In this document: piece after piece, positions 15,407 through 23,149 of the stretch
Position numbering within the stretch: position 1 is the stretch's first letter
Layout of the letters: each line of letters opens with the position of its first letter
Program-made: the position numbers and the translations under genes
Source of the DNA: DASWIP01 sp036397635
GTDB lineage: Bacteria > Actinomycetota > AC-67
Direction of reading: 5' to 3'
DNA: 44,296 nt
NCBI GenBank assembly: GCA_036397635.1
Contig: DASWIP010000016.1
Coordinates: 1 to 44,296 of the forward strand
Notes under the pieces: model-generated
The model's database searches: none
What the model was told of the DNA's origin: nothing
Seen by the model: only the letters and a program-made list of their open reading frames with translations

Positions 15407-16744
15407 ATGCGCGCCGTGCGCCGGATCCTCGCGCCTGCTCTCCTCCTGCTCGCCCTGGCTCCCGCGGCCGCATGGGCGCAGGACGACTCGCCGTTCGTCG
15501 ACGTCGTCGAGATCGCCGGCGTGATCGACGCGAGGATCGAGCAGTACGCGCTCGAACGGATCGATGCGGCCGAGCGGGAGGGCGCGCGGTTGCTGGTCTT
15601 CCAGCTCGACAGCCTCGGCGGGATGAAGGTGTCCGACGGCGAGCTTCTCCCGCCGCTCGTGCGCCGCATCCGCGACGCGAGGATCCCCGTCGGCGTCTTC
15701 GTCGGGCCTCGCAGCGCGCGCGCGGCCGGGATGGCGCTGTTCATGGCCCAAGCCGCCCACGTGTCGGGCGCAGAAGCCGCCGCGCGCCTCGGCCCCGTCA
15801 CGCCGATCGACCTCGGCCATGTCGATCGTTCCCCTGTTCTCGAGCAGCTCGAAGCCCTGCCGGCGCTCGGGCTGTTGCGCGGTCGCTCGGTCGTCGTCGA
15901 GCCCGAGCGCGTCTACGACGCTCGCACGGCCGTCGAAGTGGGGTTGGTTGACATGCAGGTCGTGAGCCTGGCCGACATGCTGGATCGCCTGGACGGACGG
16001 GCGGTGACCACCGCGGTGGGTGAGGTCACGTTGTCCTTGCCCACCGACGCGATCGACGTCCGATTCCACCAGCCGGGACCGATCCGGCGGTTGTTGCACG
16101 CGTTCTCGAACGCGACGCTGGTTTATCTGATGCTGCTGGCCGGCGCCATGCTGCTGATCTTCGAGCTGTTCCAGCCCGGTTTCGGCGTCGCCGGCGTGAC
16201 CGCCGGGCTGTTCTTCGCCGCGAGCGCGTACGGGCTGACCGTGCTGCCGGCGCGCGCGTTGGGGATGGGTCTGCTGATCGGCGGGCTGTTGTTGCTCGCG
16301 CTGGACGTCGCGCGCGATTCGCTGGGGCCTCCGACCGTGCTGGGCGGCGCCGGGTTGATCGCCGGGTCGCTGACCCTGTTCCCGTCCGGGCATGAGCCGC
16401 TAGCGATCCCTGGGTGGATCGTGGGCCTGGGCGTGGCCGGGAGCTTGATCGTGGCGGTGCCGGTGATGACCGTGGTACGCCGCGCGCGCCGCCCCATCGC
16501 GACCGAGCTGAAGCGCAAGCTCGTGGGTGAGCCCGGCCAGGTTCGGAGCCTGCTGAACCCGGAGGGCTTCATCGAGGTCGGCGACGAGATCTGGCGCGCG
16601 CGCTCGGAGGATGGCAGCCGGATGCGGGTGGGCGAGCAGGTCGTCGTCACAGGCGTCGTGGGGACGGTCTTGATGGTGCGCGCGCCCGTGGCCGACGACG
16701 CGGGGGCCTCGGATGCCGGTCCCGGCAAGCCCGCCGAGACCTGA
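15407..16744 (+). CDS. NfeD-like membrane protein with degenerate ClpP-like domain
   Basis: The 445-residue protein starts at ATG 15407 with a signal peptide (cleavage near AAAWAQD). An extracytoplasmic ClpP-like domain follows (about 28-205), then four or five membrane helices (about 230-365), then an OB-fold NfeD domain (about 380-435) containing GQVRSLLNPEGFIEVGDEIW. In active NfeD proteases the segment after the second strand reads like ARAASAG with the nucleophile Ser. Here it is PRSARAAGMAL, two residues shorter and with no Ser before AG, and the region expected to hold the catalytic Lys is not conserved. Proteolysis is therefore doubtful. Partners are usually SPFH/flotillin proteins; none is adjacent. 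Confidence 0.85.
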   Translation: MRAVRRILAPALLLLALAPAAAWAQDDSPFVDVVEIAGVIDARIEQYALERIDAAEREGARLLVFQLDSLGGMKVSDGELLPPLVRRIRDARIPVGVFVGPRSARAAGMALFMAQAAHVSGAEAAARLGPVTPIDLGHVDRSPVLEQLEALPALGLLRGRSVVVEPERVYDARTAVEVGLVDMQVVSLADMLDRLDGRAVTTAVGEVTLSLPTDAIDVRFHQPGPIRRLLHAFSNATLVYLMLLAGAMLLIFELFQPGFGVAGVTAGLFFAASAYGLTVLPARALGMGLLIGGLLLLALDVARDSLGPPTVLGGAGLIAGSLTLFPSGHEPLAIPGWIVGLGVAGSLIVAVPVMTVVRRARRPIATELKRKLVGEPGQVRSLLNPEGFIEVGDEIWRARSEDGSRMRVGEQVVVTGVVGTVLMVRAPVADDAGASDAGPGKPAET

Positions 16745-16829
16745 ATCCAAGCCACGGAGGCCCGGATCCGACCCCGGCGGTGGGCCTTCATCGCCCTGAC
16801 CAGGGCCTTCGGGTTCGCTCCCGGAAGTT

Positions 16830-16863
16830 GTGTGCGTGTGCCGCTCGGGTTGCACACGCACAC
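16830..16863. other. perfect 12-bp hairpin between nfeD-like gene and whiB
   Basis: Bases 16830-16841 (alternating GTGTGCGTGTGC) pair perfectly with 16852-16863 across a 10-base loop. No T-tract follows. It may end transcription from the upstream gene or be a regulator site for whiB. The 16745-17039 gap holds no other gene. Confidence 0.6.
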
Positions 16864-16870
16864 GATCCCC

Positions 16871-16938
16871 GGAAGCGATGCCGGCGGGCCGGAATGTCGG
16901 ATTCTGGAAGCAGATACAGAAATTTCCTTGAACTTTGG
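16871..16938 (+). promoter_or_regulatory. leader unit pair upstream of whiB
   Basis: Two adjacent units, 16871-16900 and 16906-16938, each begin with GGAAGC followed by R and G-rich bases; the second ends TTGAACTTTGG. They align with the tandem units found before the Ig-like genes (for example 34842-34877, which ends GCGAACTTTCC). A TTGACT hexamer at 16967-16972 lies downstream and could be a -35 element, though no good -10 is seen. The function is unknown. Confidence 0.35.
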
Positions 16939-17039
16939 GCCATGGTCCGCTTGAATGCCCTCCTGGTTGACTGTAACGGTTGCGTGACCGCCGGAACATC
17001 CATCTTCCGGCGGGCGTCGGATAAGGGTGGAGGAGAGTG

Positions 17040-17357
17040 ATGAACACTGCGCCAGGGGCCCGCACGCGGCCCGGTGTGGTTCCAGAAGTGGCCCGACAGA
17101 CGTGGGACTTCGATGCGAGCTGGCAGAACTACGCCGCTTGCCGGGGCGAGAATCCCGACTGGTTCTTCGCCCCTAACCATCTCGAGAACAAGGACGAGCG
17201 CCACGCCCGCGAGGCCAGGGCCAAGGCGACCTGCGCCCGCTGTCCCGTCCGCCAAGCATGCCTCGCGTTCGCGATAGCGACCCGCGAGCCGCACGGCGTC
17301 TGGGGTGGCATGAACGAGACCGAGCGTCGGAACGTCATCTCCAAGCGCGCCGGCTGA
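17040..17357 (+). CDS. whiB4: WhiB-family iron-sulfur transcription factor
   Basis: The 105-residue protein has the four cluster cysteines C34, C65, C68 and C74 (C-x30-C-x2-C-x5-C), the turn GVWGG (86-90) followed by MNETERR, and a basic C-terminus. ATG 17040 is preferred over GTG 17037 because GGTGGAGGAG then sits at proper spacing. WhiB proteins bind a 4Fe-4S cluster and sigma factor domain 4 and respond to redox or nitric oxide. The subfamily symbol rests on neighbourhood (ArsA pair, PonA2-like PBP) rather than sequence and is tentative. The long leader with a hairpin and repeated units suggests elaborate control. Confidence 0.9.
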   Translation: MNTAPGARTRPGVVPEVARQTWDFDASWQNYAACRGENPDWFFAPNHLENKDERHAREARAKATCARCPVRQACLAFAIATREPHGVWGGMNETERRNVISKRAG

Positions 17358-17367
17358 GCTTCTTCCC

Positions 17368-17406
17368 CTCGCGCGGCAGGCTCCCCCGCCTGCCGCGCGA
17401 GCTTTT
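17368..17406 (+). terminator. rho-independent terminator of whiB
   Basis: A perfect 14-bp stem, 17368-17381 with 17388-17401, with a six-base loop and followed by CTTTT. It begins 11 bases after the whiB stop. Confidence 0.9.
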
Positions 17407-17469
17407 GGACCGCATCAACGCCGAGGGACTACCCTCGTGCGTCGAGCTGCTCGAGGCGGAGGTGCGAAG

Positions 17470-17628
17470 GTGCAACAGTGGGAGTACGTGTCGGTCCCGT
17501 TGATCCCCCACGCGATCCAAGAGATCCTGAACAACTGGGGCGACGAGGGCTACGAGCTTGTCCAGGTCTACAACCCGACCGATGTGCCGGGGACGGTCGC
17601 GATCATGAAGCGGCCGAAGCAAGCCTGA
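17470..17628 (+). CDS. small DUF4177-like protein
   Basis: A 52-residue protein from GTG 17470, with a good GGAGG (17458-17462) seven bases upstream. The sequence WEYVSVPLIPHAIQEILNNWGDEGYELVQV fits the DUF4177 pattern (WEY, then NxWGxEGWELV). Function is unknown. The following RidA gene begins on the last base of its stop codon (TGATG), so the two are translationally coupled. A small gene in the same place precedes the RidA homologue in mycobacteria, as I recall. An upstream in-frame ATG at 17437 lacks a ribosome-binding site. Confidence 0.8.
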   Translation: MQQWEYVSVPLIPHAIQEILNNWGDEGYELVQVYNPTDVPGTVAIMKRPKQA

Positions 17629-18089
17629 TGGGTGCCGAGCAGCGTCTCGCCGACCTCGGCATCACGCTGCCCGAACCGCCGTCGCCGGTTGCCTCCTACG
17701 TGCCGACGGCACGCGCGGGCGACCTGGTCTTCGTCAGCGGCCAGGTCCCGTTCCGGGCCGGTGGGCTGCCGCGTACCGGTGCGGTCGGTTCCGCCGTGAC
17801 CCCGGAGGATGCCGCTGAGGAGGCCCGGTTCTGCGCGATCAACATCCTCGCCCAGCTCCGCGCGGTCACCGGATCGCTCGACGATATCGAGCGCATCGTG
17901 AAGCTCACCGTGTTCGTCGCCTCGGCGCCCGGCTTCGGTGCCCAGCCTGCGGTCGCCAACGGCGCAAGCGATCTGATGGTCGAGGTGTTCGGCGACAACG
18001 GCCGTCACGCGCGCGCGGCCGTCGGTGTCGCGGAGCTACCGCTCGGCGCGCCCGTCGAGATCGAGGCGATTGCGCAACTCCGCGCGTGA
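17628..18089 (+). CDS. ridA: RidA/YjgF family enamine-imine deaminase
   Basis: A 153-residue RidA-type protein with GDLVFVSGQVPFR, AINILAQLRAVTGSLDDIERIVKLTVFVAS and the C-terminal active-site region HARAAVGVAELPLGAPVEIEAIAQL. The Arg of HARAAV aligns with the catalytic Arg of RidA, and the Glu in EIEAIA is kept. It has an N-terminal extension of about 25 residues compared with E. coli RidA, typical of the actinobacterial subgroup. The expected role is hydrolysis of 2-aminoacrylate and similar reactive enamines in the cytosol. Confidence 0.9.
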   Translation: MGAEQRLADLGITLPEPPSPVASYVPTARAGDLVFVSGQVPFRAGGLPRTGAVGSAVTPEDAAEEARFCAINILAQLRAVTGSLDDIERIVKLTVFVASAPGFGAQPAVANGASDLMVEVFGDNGRHARAAVGVAELPLGAPVEIEAIAQLRA

Positions 18090-18094
18090 CACGC

Positions 18095-18123
18095 GCGGCG
18101 CGAGGCGCGCGCAGGCGCGCCGC
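18095..18123. terminator. GC hairpin between convergent ridA and selB
   Basis: GCGGCGCG at 18095-18102 pairs with CGCGCCGC at 18116-18123, directly abutting the selB stop. It has no T-tract on either side. It could act bidirectionally. Confidence 0.4.
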
Positions 18124-19962
18124 TTACGCCCCTGAGGGTGCCAGCTCGCGCAGATCCCCACGCCGGCGCGTGAAGCCGATCGCGTCGAGGTGCTCGAGCA
18201 GCGGGATCGCGTACTTCCGCGACGTGCCGAGCAGCTTCTTCAGCCGCGCGGCCGTCATCGGTCCCTCCGCTTCGATCGCCGCGGCGATCGTCTCGCGCGC
18301 CTGATCCAGTTGCGAAGCCGCGAACGCGATGTCCTCGGCCACCTTGATCAGCATCCCCGCCTCGAGCAGCGCGCGCACCAGCGGCTCGCCGTGCTGATCG
18401 ATCAACGTCTGCAGACCCGGTGGCGCGAAGGCGGCGTCGGCGAGCTGCTCGAGCAGCACGTCGCGCGCGCCCTCCTGCTCGAGCGTCAGCGTGACCGTGT
18501 GCTGGGTGAGCCTGACCAGCGGTCCGTCGGTTGCGAGCAGCTCGGTTGTCGCCTCGACGATCTCGTTGAACAGCCGCTGGTTTCGGACGGACGCCGCGGA
18601 GCGCAGGTCCTCGCGCGACATCCCTCGAACCAGTGGGTTCGCCTCATGGAACGCGCGCAGCGCCTCCTCGATCCGCGCGAGGGTCCGGCGATACAGGTCC
18701 TCGGCGACCTCGAGGCTGCGCAGGCGCATCGTCCACTTCGGCCGCACGTCGCTGCCGGCGAGCCATCCCAGGTCGATGCGCTCGACCACGCCATGCTCGG
18801 CGACCACGATGCTCGGGAATTCGTTGGGCGAGGCGTCGGCGCGGATGCGCAGCTGCTCGACCCTGTTGGCGCGGTCCGTGCCGCGCAGCGCCGACGGATG
18901 CGCGTCGAGGATCACCCCGCCGCCCACGGTCGCGCGCCGGCTGGTGTCGCGCAGCACGAACCGATCGAGCGGCGCAGTCACGATCGGATGAGCGAGCGTG
19001 AGCCGCGCGAACGCCTCGCCGCCCGGCTCGAGCGCATCGGTCCCGAACAACGTCAGCCTGACGTCGACCTCGGCCGAGCCGATGTAGAGCTTGTAGGCGC
19101 CGCGCGCGCGGATCTCATGATCGAGCCCGCGCGCCGTGCGCAACGACACGTCCACCTCCGTCGAGGGCTTCCACTGTCCCGGATGTACGAGCGCGTCGCC
19201 GCGATGCAGGTCGGCTCGCTCGATGCCGGCAACGTTGATGGCGATGCGGCTGACCGGCTCCGCGTCCTCGCGGACCTTGCGGTGGCTCTGGATGCCTCGC
19301 ACGCGCGCGTTCAGCCCCGATGGCAGGATCTGGATCAGGTCGTCCCGGCGGATCCGCCCTCCGGTCAGCGTCCCGGTGACGACGGTGCCGACGCCGTGGA
19401 CGGTGAACACGCGATCCAGGTACACGCGCGGCCGGCCGCGGTCCTCCTCGGCCCCGAGCCGGTCCAGCATCCGGCGCAACGCCGCGAGCAGGTCGTCGCA
19501 CCCAGCTCCCGTGGTTCCCGAGACCGCCACGATCTCGCAGCCGGCGAGCGCGGTTCCCTCCAGCCGGCCGCGCACCTCGTCGGCGCGACGGTGCAGCGTC
19601 GTGTCGTCGACCAGGTCGGCCTTGGTCAGCGCCACCACGCCGGTGCGCGCACCGAGCAGCTCGAGGATCTGCAGATGCTCCTCGGACTGCGCGCGCCACC
19701 CCTCGGTCGCGTCCACGACGAACAGCGTCGCGTTCACGGGACCGGCACCCGCGAGCATGTTGTGGATGAACCGCTCGTGGCCCGGTACGTCCACGATGCC
19801 GACCTCGTCGCCGCCGGGAAGCGCGAGCCAGGCGAAGCCGAGATCGATCGTGAGCCCCCGTTCTTTCTCTTCGGGCAGCCGGTCTGGATCGATACCGGTG
19901 AGGCGGCGGATCAGCGTCGACTTCCCATGGTCGACGTGACCCGCGGTCGCGATGACATGCAT
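18124..19962 (-). CDS. selB: selenocysteine-specific elongation factor SelB
   Basis: The 612-residue translational GTPase starts at ATG 19962. The G-domain motifs are GHVDHGKST (8-16), an effector region EEKERGLTIDLGFAW, VDVPGHERF and TKADL. Domains II and III follow, then the C-terminal winged-helix repeats (about 380-612, including PMTAARLKKLLGTSRKYAIPLLEHLD), which in characterised SelB bind the SECIS hairpin. It brings Sec-tRNA to in-frame UGA codons. It lies 44 bases downstream of selA. The frame is open more than 100 codons upstream through selA DNA, but that is a composition artefact. No selenoprotein UGA was recognised in this window. Confidence 0.97.
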   Translation of the reverse strand: MHVIATAGHVDHGKSTLIRRLTGIDPDRLPEEKERGLTIDLGFAWLALPGGDEVGIVDVPGHERFIHNMLAGAGPVNATLFVVDATEGWRAQSEEHLQILELLGARTGVVALTKADLVDDTTLHRRADEVRGRLEGTALAGCEIVAVSGTTGAGCDDLLAALRRMLDRLGAEEDRGRPRVYLDRVFTVHGVGTVVTGTLTGGRIRRDDLIQILPSGLNARVRGIQSHRKVREDAEPVSRIAINVAGIERADLHRGDALVHPGQWKPSTEVDVSLRTARGLDHEIRARGAYKLYIGSAEVDVRLTLFGTDALEPGGEAFARLTLAHPIVTAPLDRFVLRDTSRRATVGGGVILDAHPSALRGTDRANRVEQLRIRADASPNEFPSIVVAEHGVVERIDLGWLAGSDVRPKWTMRLRSLEVAEDLYRRTLARIEEALRAFHEANPLVRGMSREDLRSAASVRNQRLFNEIVEATTELLATDGPLVRLTQHTVTLTLEQEGARDVLLEQLADAAFAPPGLQTLIDQHGEPLVRALLEAGMLIKVAEDIAFAASQLDQARETIAAAIEAEGPMTAARLKKLLGTSRKYAIPLLEHLDAIGFTRRRGDLRELAPSGA

Positions 19963-20006
19963 GCGAGGATTCTCCCACAGGATCCGCCGGGGGTCAGAAT
20001 CCGGGG

Positions 20007-21344
20007 TCAGCGCGCGCGCGCCAACGCTTCCCGCAGCGTCGCGTCGTCGGTGGGGTGCACCGTGCGCAGATCGATCAGGACGCGCCCCGCTTCGACGCGC
20101 GCGAACACGGGCGGCTCCTGCGTGCGCAACGCCGCCGCGAGGCGCTCGGGTCGATCGGTGCGAAGCGACACGAGCACCGTCGGCAAGGCGTGCCCCGGAA
20201 CGGAACCGCCTCCGACCACGCTCTCGCCGTCGATGATCTCGGCCTCGGGGACCGCGTCGGTGAGTGCGCGCGCGCGGGCGGCGAGCTGCTCGCGTGTGGC
20301 CGCGAGCATGCGCCTCACCGGCAACCCGTCTGCTTCCCCGCGCGCATAGGCCCACAACGTAGCCTCGAGCGCGGCGAGGCTGAGCTTGTCGGCGCGTACC
20401 GCGCGCGCGACCGGGTCGCGGCGGCAGCGCTCGATCAGGTCGGCGCGGCCGGCGAGGATCCCAGCCTGCGGCCCGCCGAGCAGCTTGTCGCCGCTGAAGC
20501 AGACCAGATCACATCCGGCGGCGATGGCGGTCGCGCCGTCGGGCTCGTCGGCGAGCGCGTCCTCCTCCGGGCGTAGCAGCCCACTGCCGATGTCGAACAG
20601 CAGCGGCACGCCGGCCTCGCGAGCGGCCCATACCAGGTCGCTCAGCGGCGGCTCCTCGGTGAAGCCGACGATCCGGTAGTTCGAGGGGTGCACCTTCAGG
20701 ATCAGGCGCGTGCGCTGATCGATCGCGTCGGTGTAGTCGCGCAGGCGGGTCCGGTTGGTCGTCCCGACCTCGCGCAGCCGCGCGCCGGAGGCCGCCATCA
20801 CGTCGGGCAGCCGGAACGCGCCGCCGATCTCGATCAGCTCGCCGCGCGACACGATCACTTCGCCGCCTCGCGCGAGCGCGCCCAGCGCGAGCAGCAACGC
20901 CGCGGCGTTGTTATTCACGATCATCGCGTCCTCCGTGTCGAGCAGCGCTGCGACCAGCGTCGGCGCGACCGGCGCGCGCGCTGCTCGCTCACCCGAGACC
21001 GGATCCATCTCCAGCGGTGTCGCGCCCGCGGCGGCCAGGATCGCATCGCGCGCGGCCGCGTCCAACGGCGCGCGGCCGAGGTTGGTGTGCAGCACGACCC
21101 CGGTGGCGTTGATCACTTTGCGCAGCCGCGCGAGCGACAGCCCGTTCACCGCCGAGCGCACCGCTGCGGGGATGTCACCCGGGTCGGCGCCTGCGAGCAC
21201 GCGCTCGCGCGCGGCGTCGATCTCGCGTCGCACGAGCCAGCGTGCGACGACCGGCCCAACCGTTGCCAGCTCGCCGATGTCGCGTACCAGCCGGTCGACC
21301 TGCGGAAGGGCCCGGAGGGCCTCCTGCGCGCGCTCGTCGCTCAT
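20007..21344 (-). CDS. selA: L-seryl-tRNA(Sec) selenium transferase SelA
   Basis: The 445-residue PLP enzyme has the N-terminal tRNA-binding helical region (LPQVDRLVRD), VINATGVVLHTNLGRAPL, a poly-Asn turn in MIVNNNAAALLL, and the Schiff-base lysine K287 in CFSGDKLLGGPQAG. It converts Ser-tRNA(Sec) to Sec-tRNA(Sec) with selenophosphate. It starts seven bases after the acyl-CoA dehydrogenase stop and precedes selB, so the three are likely one transcript. selC and selD are not in the window. Confidence 0.97.
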   Translation of the reverse strand: MSDERAQEALRALPQVDRLVRDIGELATVGPVVARWLVRREIDAARERVLAGADPGDIPAAVRSAVNGLSLARLRKVINATGVVLHTNLGRAPLDAAARDAILAAAGATPLEMDPVSGERAARAPVAPTLVAALLDTEDAMIVNNNAAALLLALGALARGGEVIVSRGELIEIGGAFRLPDVMAASGARLREVGTTNRTRLRDYTDAIDQRTRLILKVHPSNYRIVGFTEEPPLSDLVWAAREAGVPLLFDIGSGLLRPEEDALADEPDGATAIAAGCDLVCFSGDKLLGGPQAGILAGRADLIERCRRDPVARAVRADKLSLAALEATLWAYARGEADGLPVRRMLAATREQLAARARALTDAVPEAEIIDGESVVGGGSVPGHALPTVLVSLRTDRPERLAAALRTQEPPVFARVEAGRVLIDLRTVHPTDDATLREALARAR

Positions 21345-21351
21345 GCGCCGG

Positions 21352-22524
21352 TCATAGGCCGAGGGTTCGCGCGATCACCAGACGCTGGATCTCGCTGGTG
21401 CCCTCCACGATGCGGAACATGCGCACGTAACGATAGATGCGCTCGACCGGACCTTCACTGAGGTAGCCCATGCCGCCGAAGACCTGAACGGCCCGGTCGG
21501 CGACCCTGTTGACCATCTCGGTGTTGTACAGCTTCACCATCGAGGATTCCTTCATCGGCTCCTCGCCCTGATCGACCAGCCATGCGAGCCGGTAGGTCAT
21601 CCAGCGCGCGAACTCGATCTCGACCGCGGAATCCGCGAGCATCCATTGCACCGCCTGGTACTTGCCGATCGGCTTGCCGAAGGTCTTGCGCTCCTTCGCG
21701 TACTCCGTCGAGATGCGCAGGCAGTGGTCGGCGATCCCGAGGCACATCGCGCCGATGTACGCGCGTCCCGCGTTGAGGAACTTCATCGCCGCGTAGAACC
21801 CGAAGCCTTCCTCGCCGAGGATGTTCGCCGCCGGCACGCGGCAGTCGGTGAAGATCAGCTCGGTCTGGCTGGTGTCGCCGGCCATGGTCTTCTGCTTCTT
21901 GCCGGTCTCGAACCCGGGCGTGCCGCGCTCGACGATGAACGCGGTGATGCCGCCATTCGCGCGCTTCTCGGCGTCGGTGACCGCGAACACGATCGCGAAG
22001 TCGGCGCGCGCGCCGTTGGTGATGAAGGCCTTGGTGCCGTTGATCACATAGTGCTCGCCGTCGCTGACCGCGCGCGTCGTGATCGCTTGCGCGTCCGAGC
22101 CCGCGTCGGGCTCAGTCAGCGCGAAGCACATCGTCTGCTCGGCCTTCACCAGCGGCACCAGGTAGCGCTTCTGCTGCTCTGGCGTCCCTTCGAGCAGCAA
22201 CCGCGTCGGCGCGTCCGGGTTCGGCGGCCCGATCACGAACGTGCCGAAACGAAGGCCGGTCTGTGCGATCGCCTCGACGAGCAGCGTGTAGCCCAGCGTC
22301 GACAAGCCCCAGCCGCCGACCTCTTCGGGCAGGTGGGCGCCGTAGTAGCCGATCTCGGCGGACTTGCGCCGCAGCGCGATGCCGGCTTCGCGCATCTCGT
22401 CGGTGAACACGTCCTCCTGGAGCTGCTCGCGATAGCGCTCCTCGACCGGTCGGACCTCGCGGTCCACGAAGGACAGGAACGACGATCGAACCTCTTCGAG
22501 CTCTGACGGGATGCTGAAGTCCAT
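21352..22524 (-). CDS. acyl-CoA dehydrogenase
   Basis: The 390-residue flavoenzyme has the ACAD three-part layout: an N-terminal helical domain, a middle domain with MCFALTEPDAGSDAQAI and GTKAFITNGARAD (FAD and substrate contacts), and a C-terminal helical domain. The catalytic base is E374 in RIVEGTSEIQR. It oxidises an acyl-CoA to the 2,3-enoyl-CoA; chain length cannot be read from sequence. It is the promoter-proximal gene of the acyl-CoA dehydrogenase-selA-selB run and diverges from the ECF sigma gene. Confidence 0.93.
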   Translation of the reverse strand: MDFSIPSELEEVRSSFLSFVDREVRPVEERYREQLQEDVFTDEMREAGIALRRKSAEIGYYGAHLPEEVGGWGLSTLGYTLLVEAIAQTGLRFGTFVIGPPNPDAPTRLLLEGTPEQQKRYLVPLVKAEQTMCFALTEPDAGSDAQAITTRAVSDGEHYVINGTKAFITNGARADFAIVFAVTDAEKRANGGITAFIVERGTPGFETGKKQKTMAGDTSQTELIFTDCRVPAANILGEEGFGFYAAMKFLNAGRAYIGAMCLGIADHCLRISTEYAKERKTFGKPIGKYQAVQWMLADSAVEIEFARWMTYRLAWLVDQGEEPMKESSMVKLYNTEMVNRVADRAVQVFGGMGYLSEGPVERIYRYVRMFRIVEGTSEIQRLVIARTLGL

Positions 22525-22587
22525 GGAGCCTCCGTTCCGGGTTCTACGAAGGATAGTCCGGCCTCTCGTCGCCCCGAAACTGGGCGC

Positions 22588-22613
22588 AACCTCTAGGTAC
22601 CCCCTGCGCGTCC
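22588..22613 (+). promoter_or_regulatory. candidate ECF promoter, possibly autoregulated
   Basis: AACC at 22588-22591 and CGTC at 22609-22612 are separated by 17 bases, the AAC/CGT arrangement of many actinobacterial ECF promoters. It lies just upstream of the sigma gene, suggesting the factor drives its own gene. Confidence 0.45.
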
Positions 22614-22633
22614 CTATGCCGAGGGGGTAGGCG

Positions 22634-23149
22634 ATGATGACGGTCGCTATGACAGAGCAGACGGCGCACGGGCGTCTGGCCGAGTTGTGGGATGCGCACG
22701 CCGGTGACGCGCTGCGCCTGGCCTACCTGCTGACCGGCCAGCGAGAGCTGGCCGAGGACCTGATGCAAGACGCGTTCATCCGTATCTCGGGCCGCTTCCG
22801 AGACCTGCGTGACCCGGGTGCGTTCGGGAGCTACCTGAAGCGCACCGTCGTCAACCTGGCGAACTCATCGTTCCGCCGTCGCGGGGTCGAGCGTGGCTAC
22901 CTCGAGCGCCACGGGCCCATGCTCCGCGACGCCATCGAGGGACCGGATCTCGGGATGCGCGACCAGATGTGGCGCGCGCTGCAGCGTCTCCCCGAGCGTC
23001 AGCGGGCCGCGCTGGTGCTGCGCTACTACGAGGACATGACCGAGGAGCAGATCGCCGACATGCTGGGCGCCGCGCGCGGCACCGTGAAGTCGTTGATCTC
23101 GCGCGGACTCAAGGGTCTGCGGAGCCGCATGGGAAGTGAGGACCGATGA
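22634..23149 (+). CDS. ECF sigma factor, SigE-like family
   Basis: A 171-residue sigma-70 family protein with region 2 (about 15-80: LWDAHAGDALRLAYLLTGQRELAEDLMQDAFIRI) and region 4 (about 115-165: LPERQRAALVLRYYEDMTEEQIADMLGAARGTVKSLISRGLKGLR), without region 3, typical of ECF factors. Closely spaced ATGs at 22634, 22637 and 22649 make the start uncertain by a few residues; GAGGGGGTAG precedes them. It overlaps the next gene by ATGA, the usual sigma/anti-sigma arrangement. Confidence 0.92.
   Translation: MMTVAMTEQTAHGRLAELWDAHAGDALRLAYLLTGQRELAEDLMQDAFIRISGRFRDLRDPGAFGSYLKRTVVNLANSSFRRRGVERGYLERHGPMLRDAIEGPDLGMRDQMWRALQRLPERQRAALVLRYYEDMTEEQIADMLGAARGTVKSLISRGLKGLRSRMGSEDR

Noticed and set aside
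18190..20349. 719-codon open frame on the plus strand opposite selB
   Set aside because: The product is Arg/Ala/Gln-rich without domains, and the opposite strand has unmistakable SelB/SelA. Long antisense frames are expected at this GC content.
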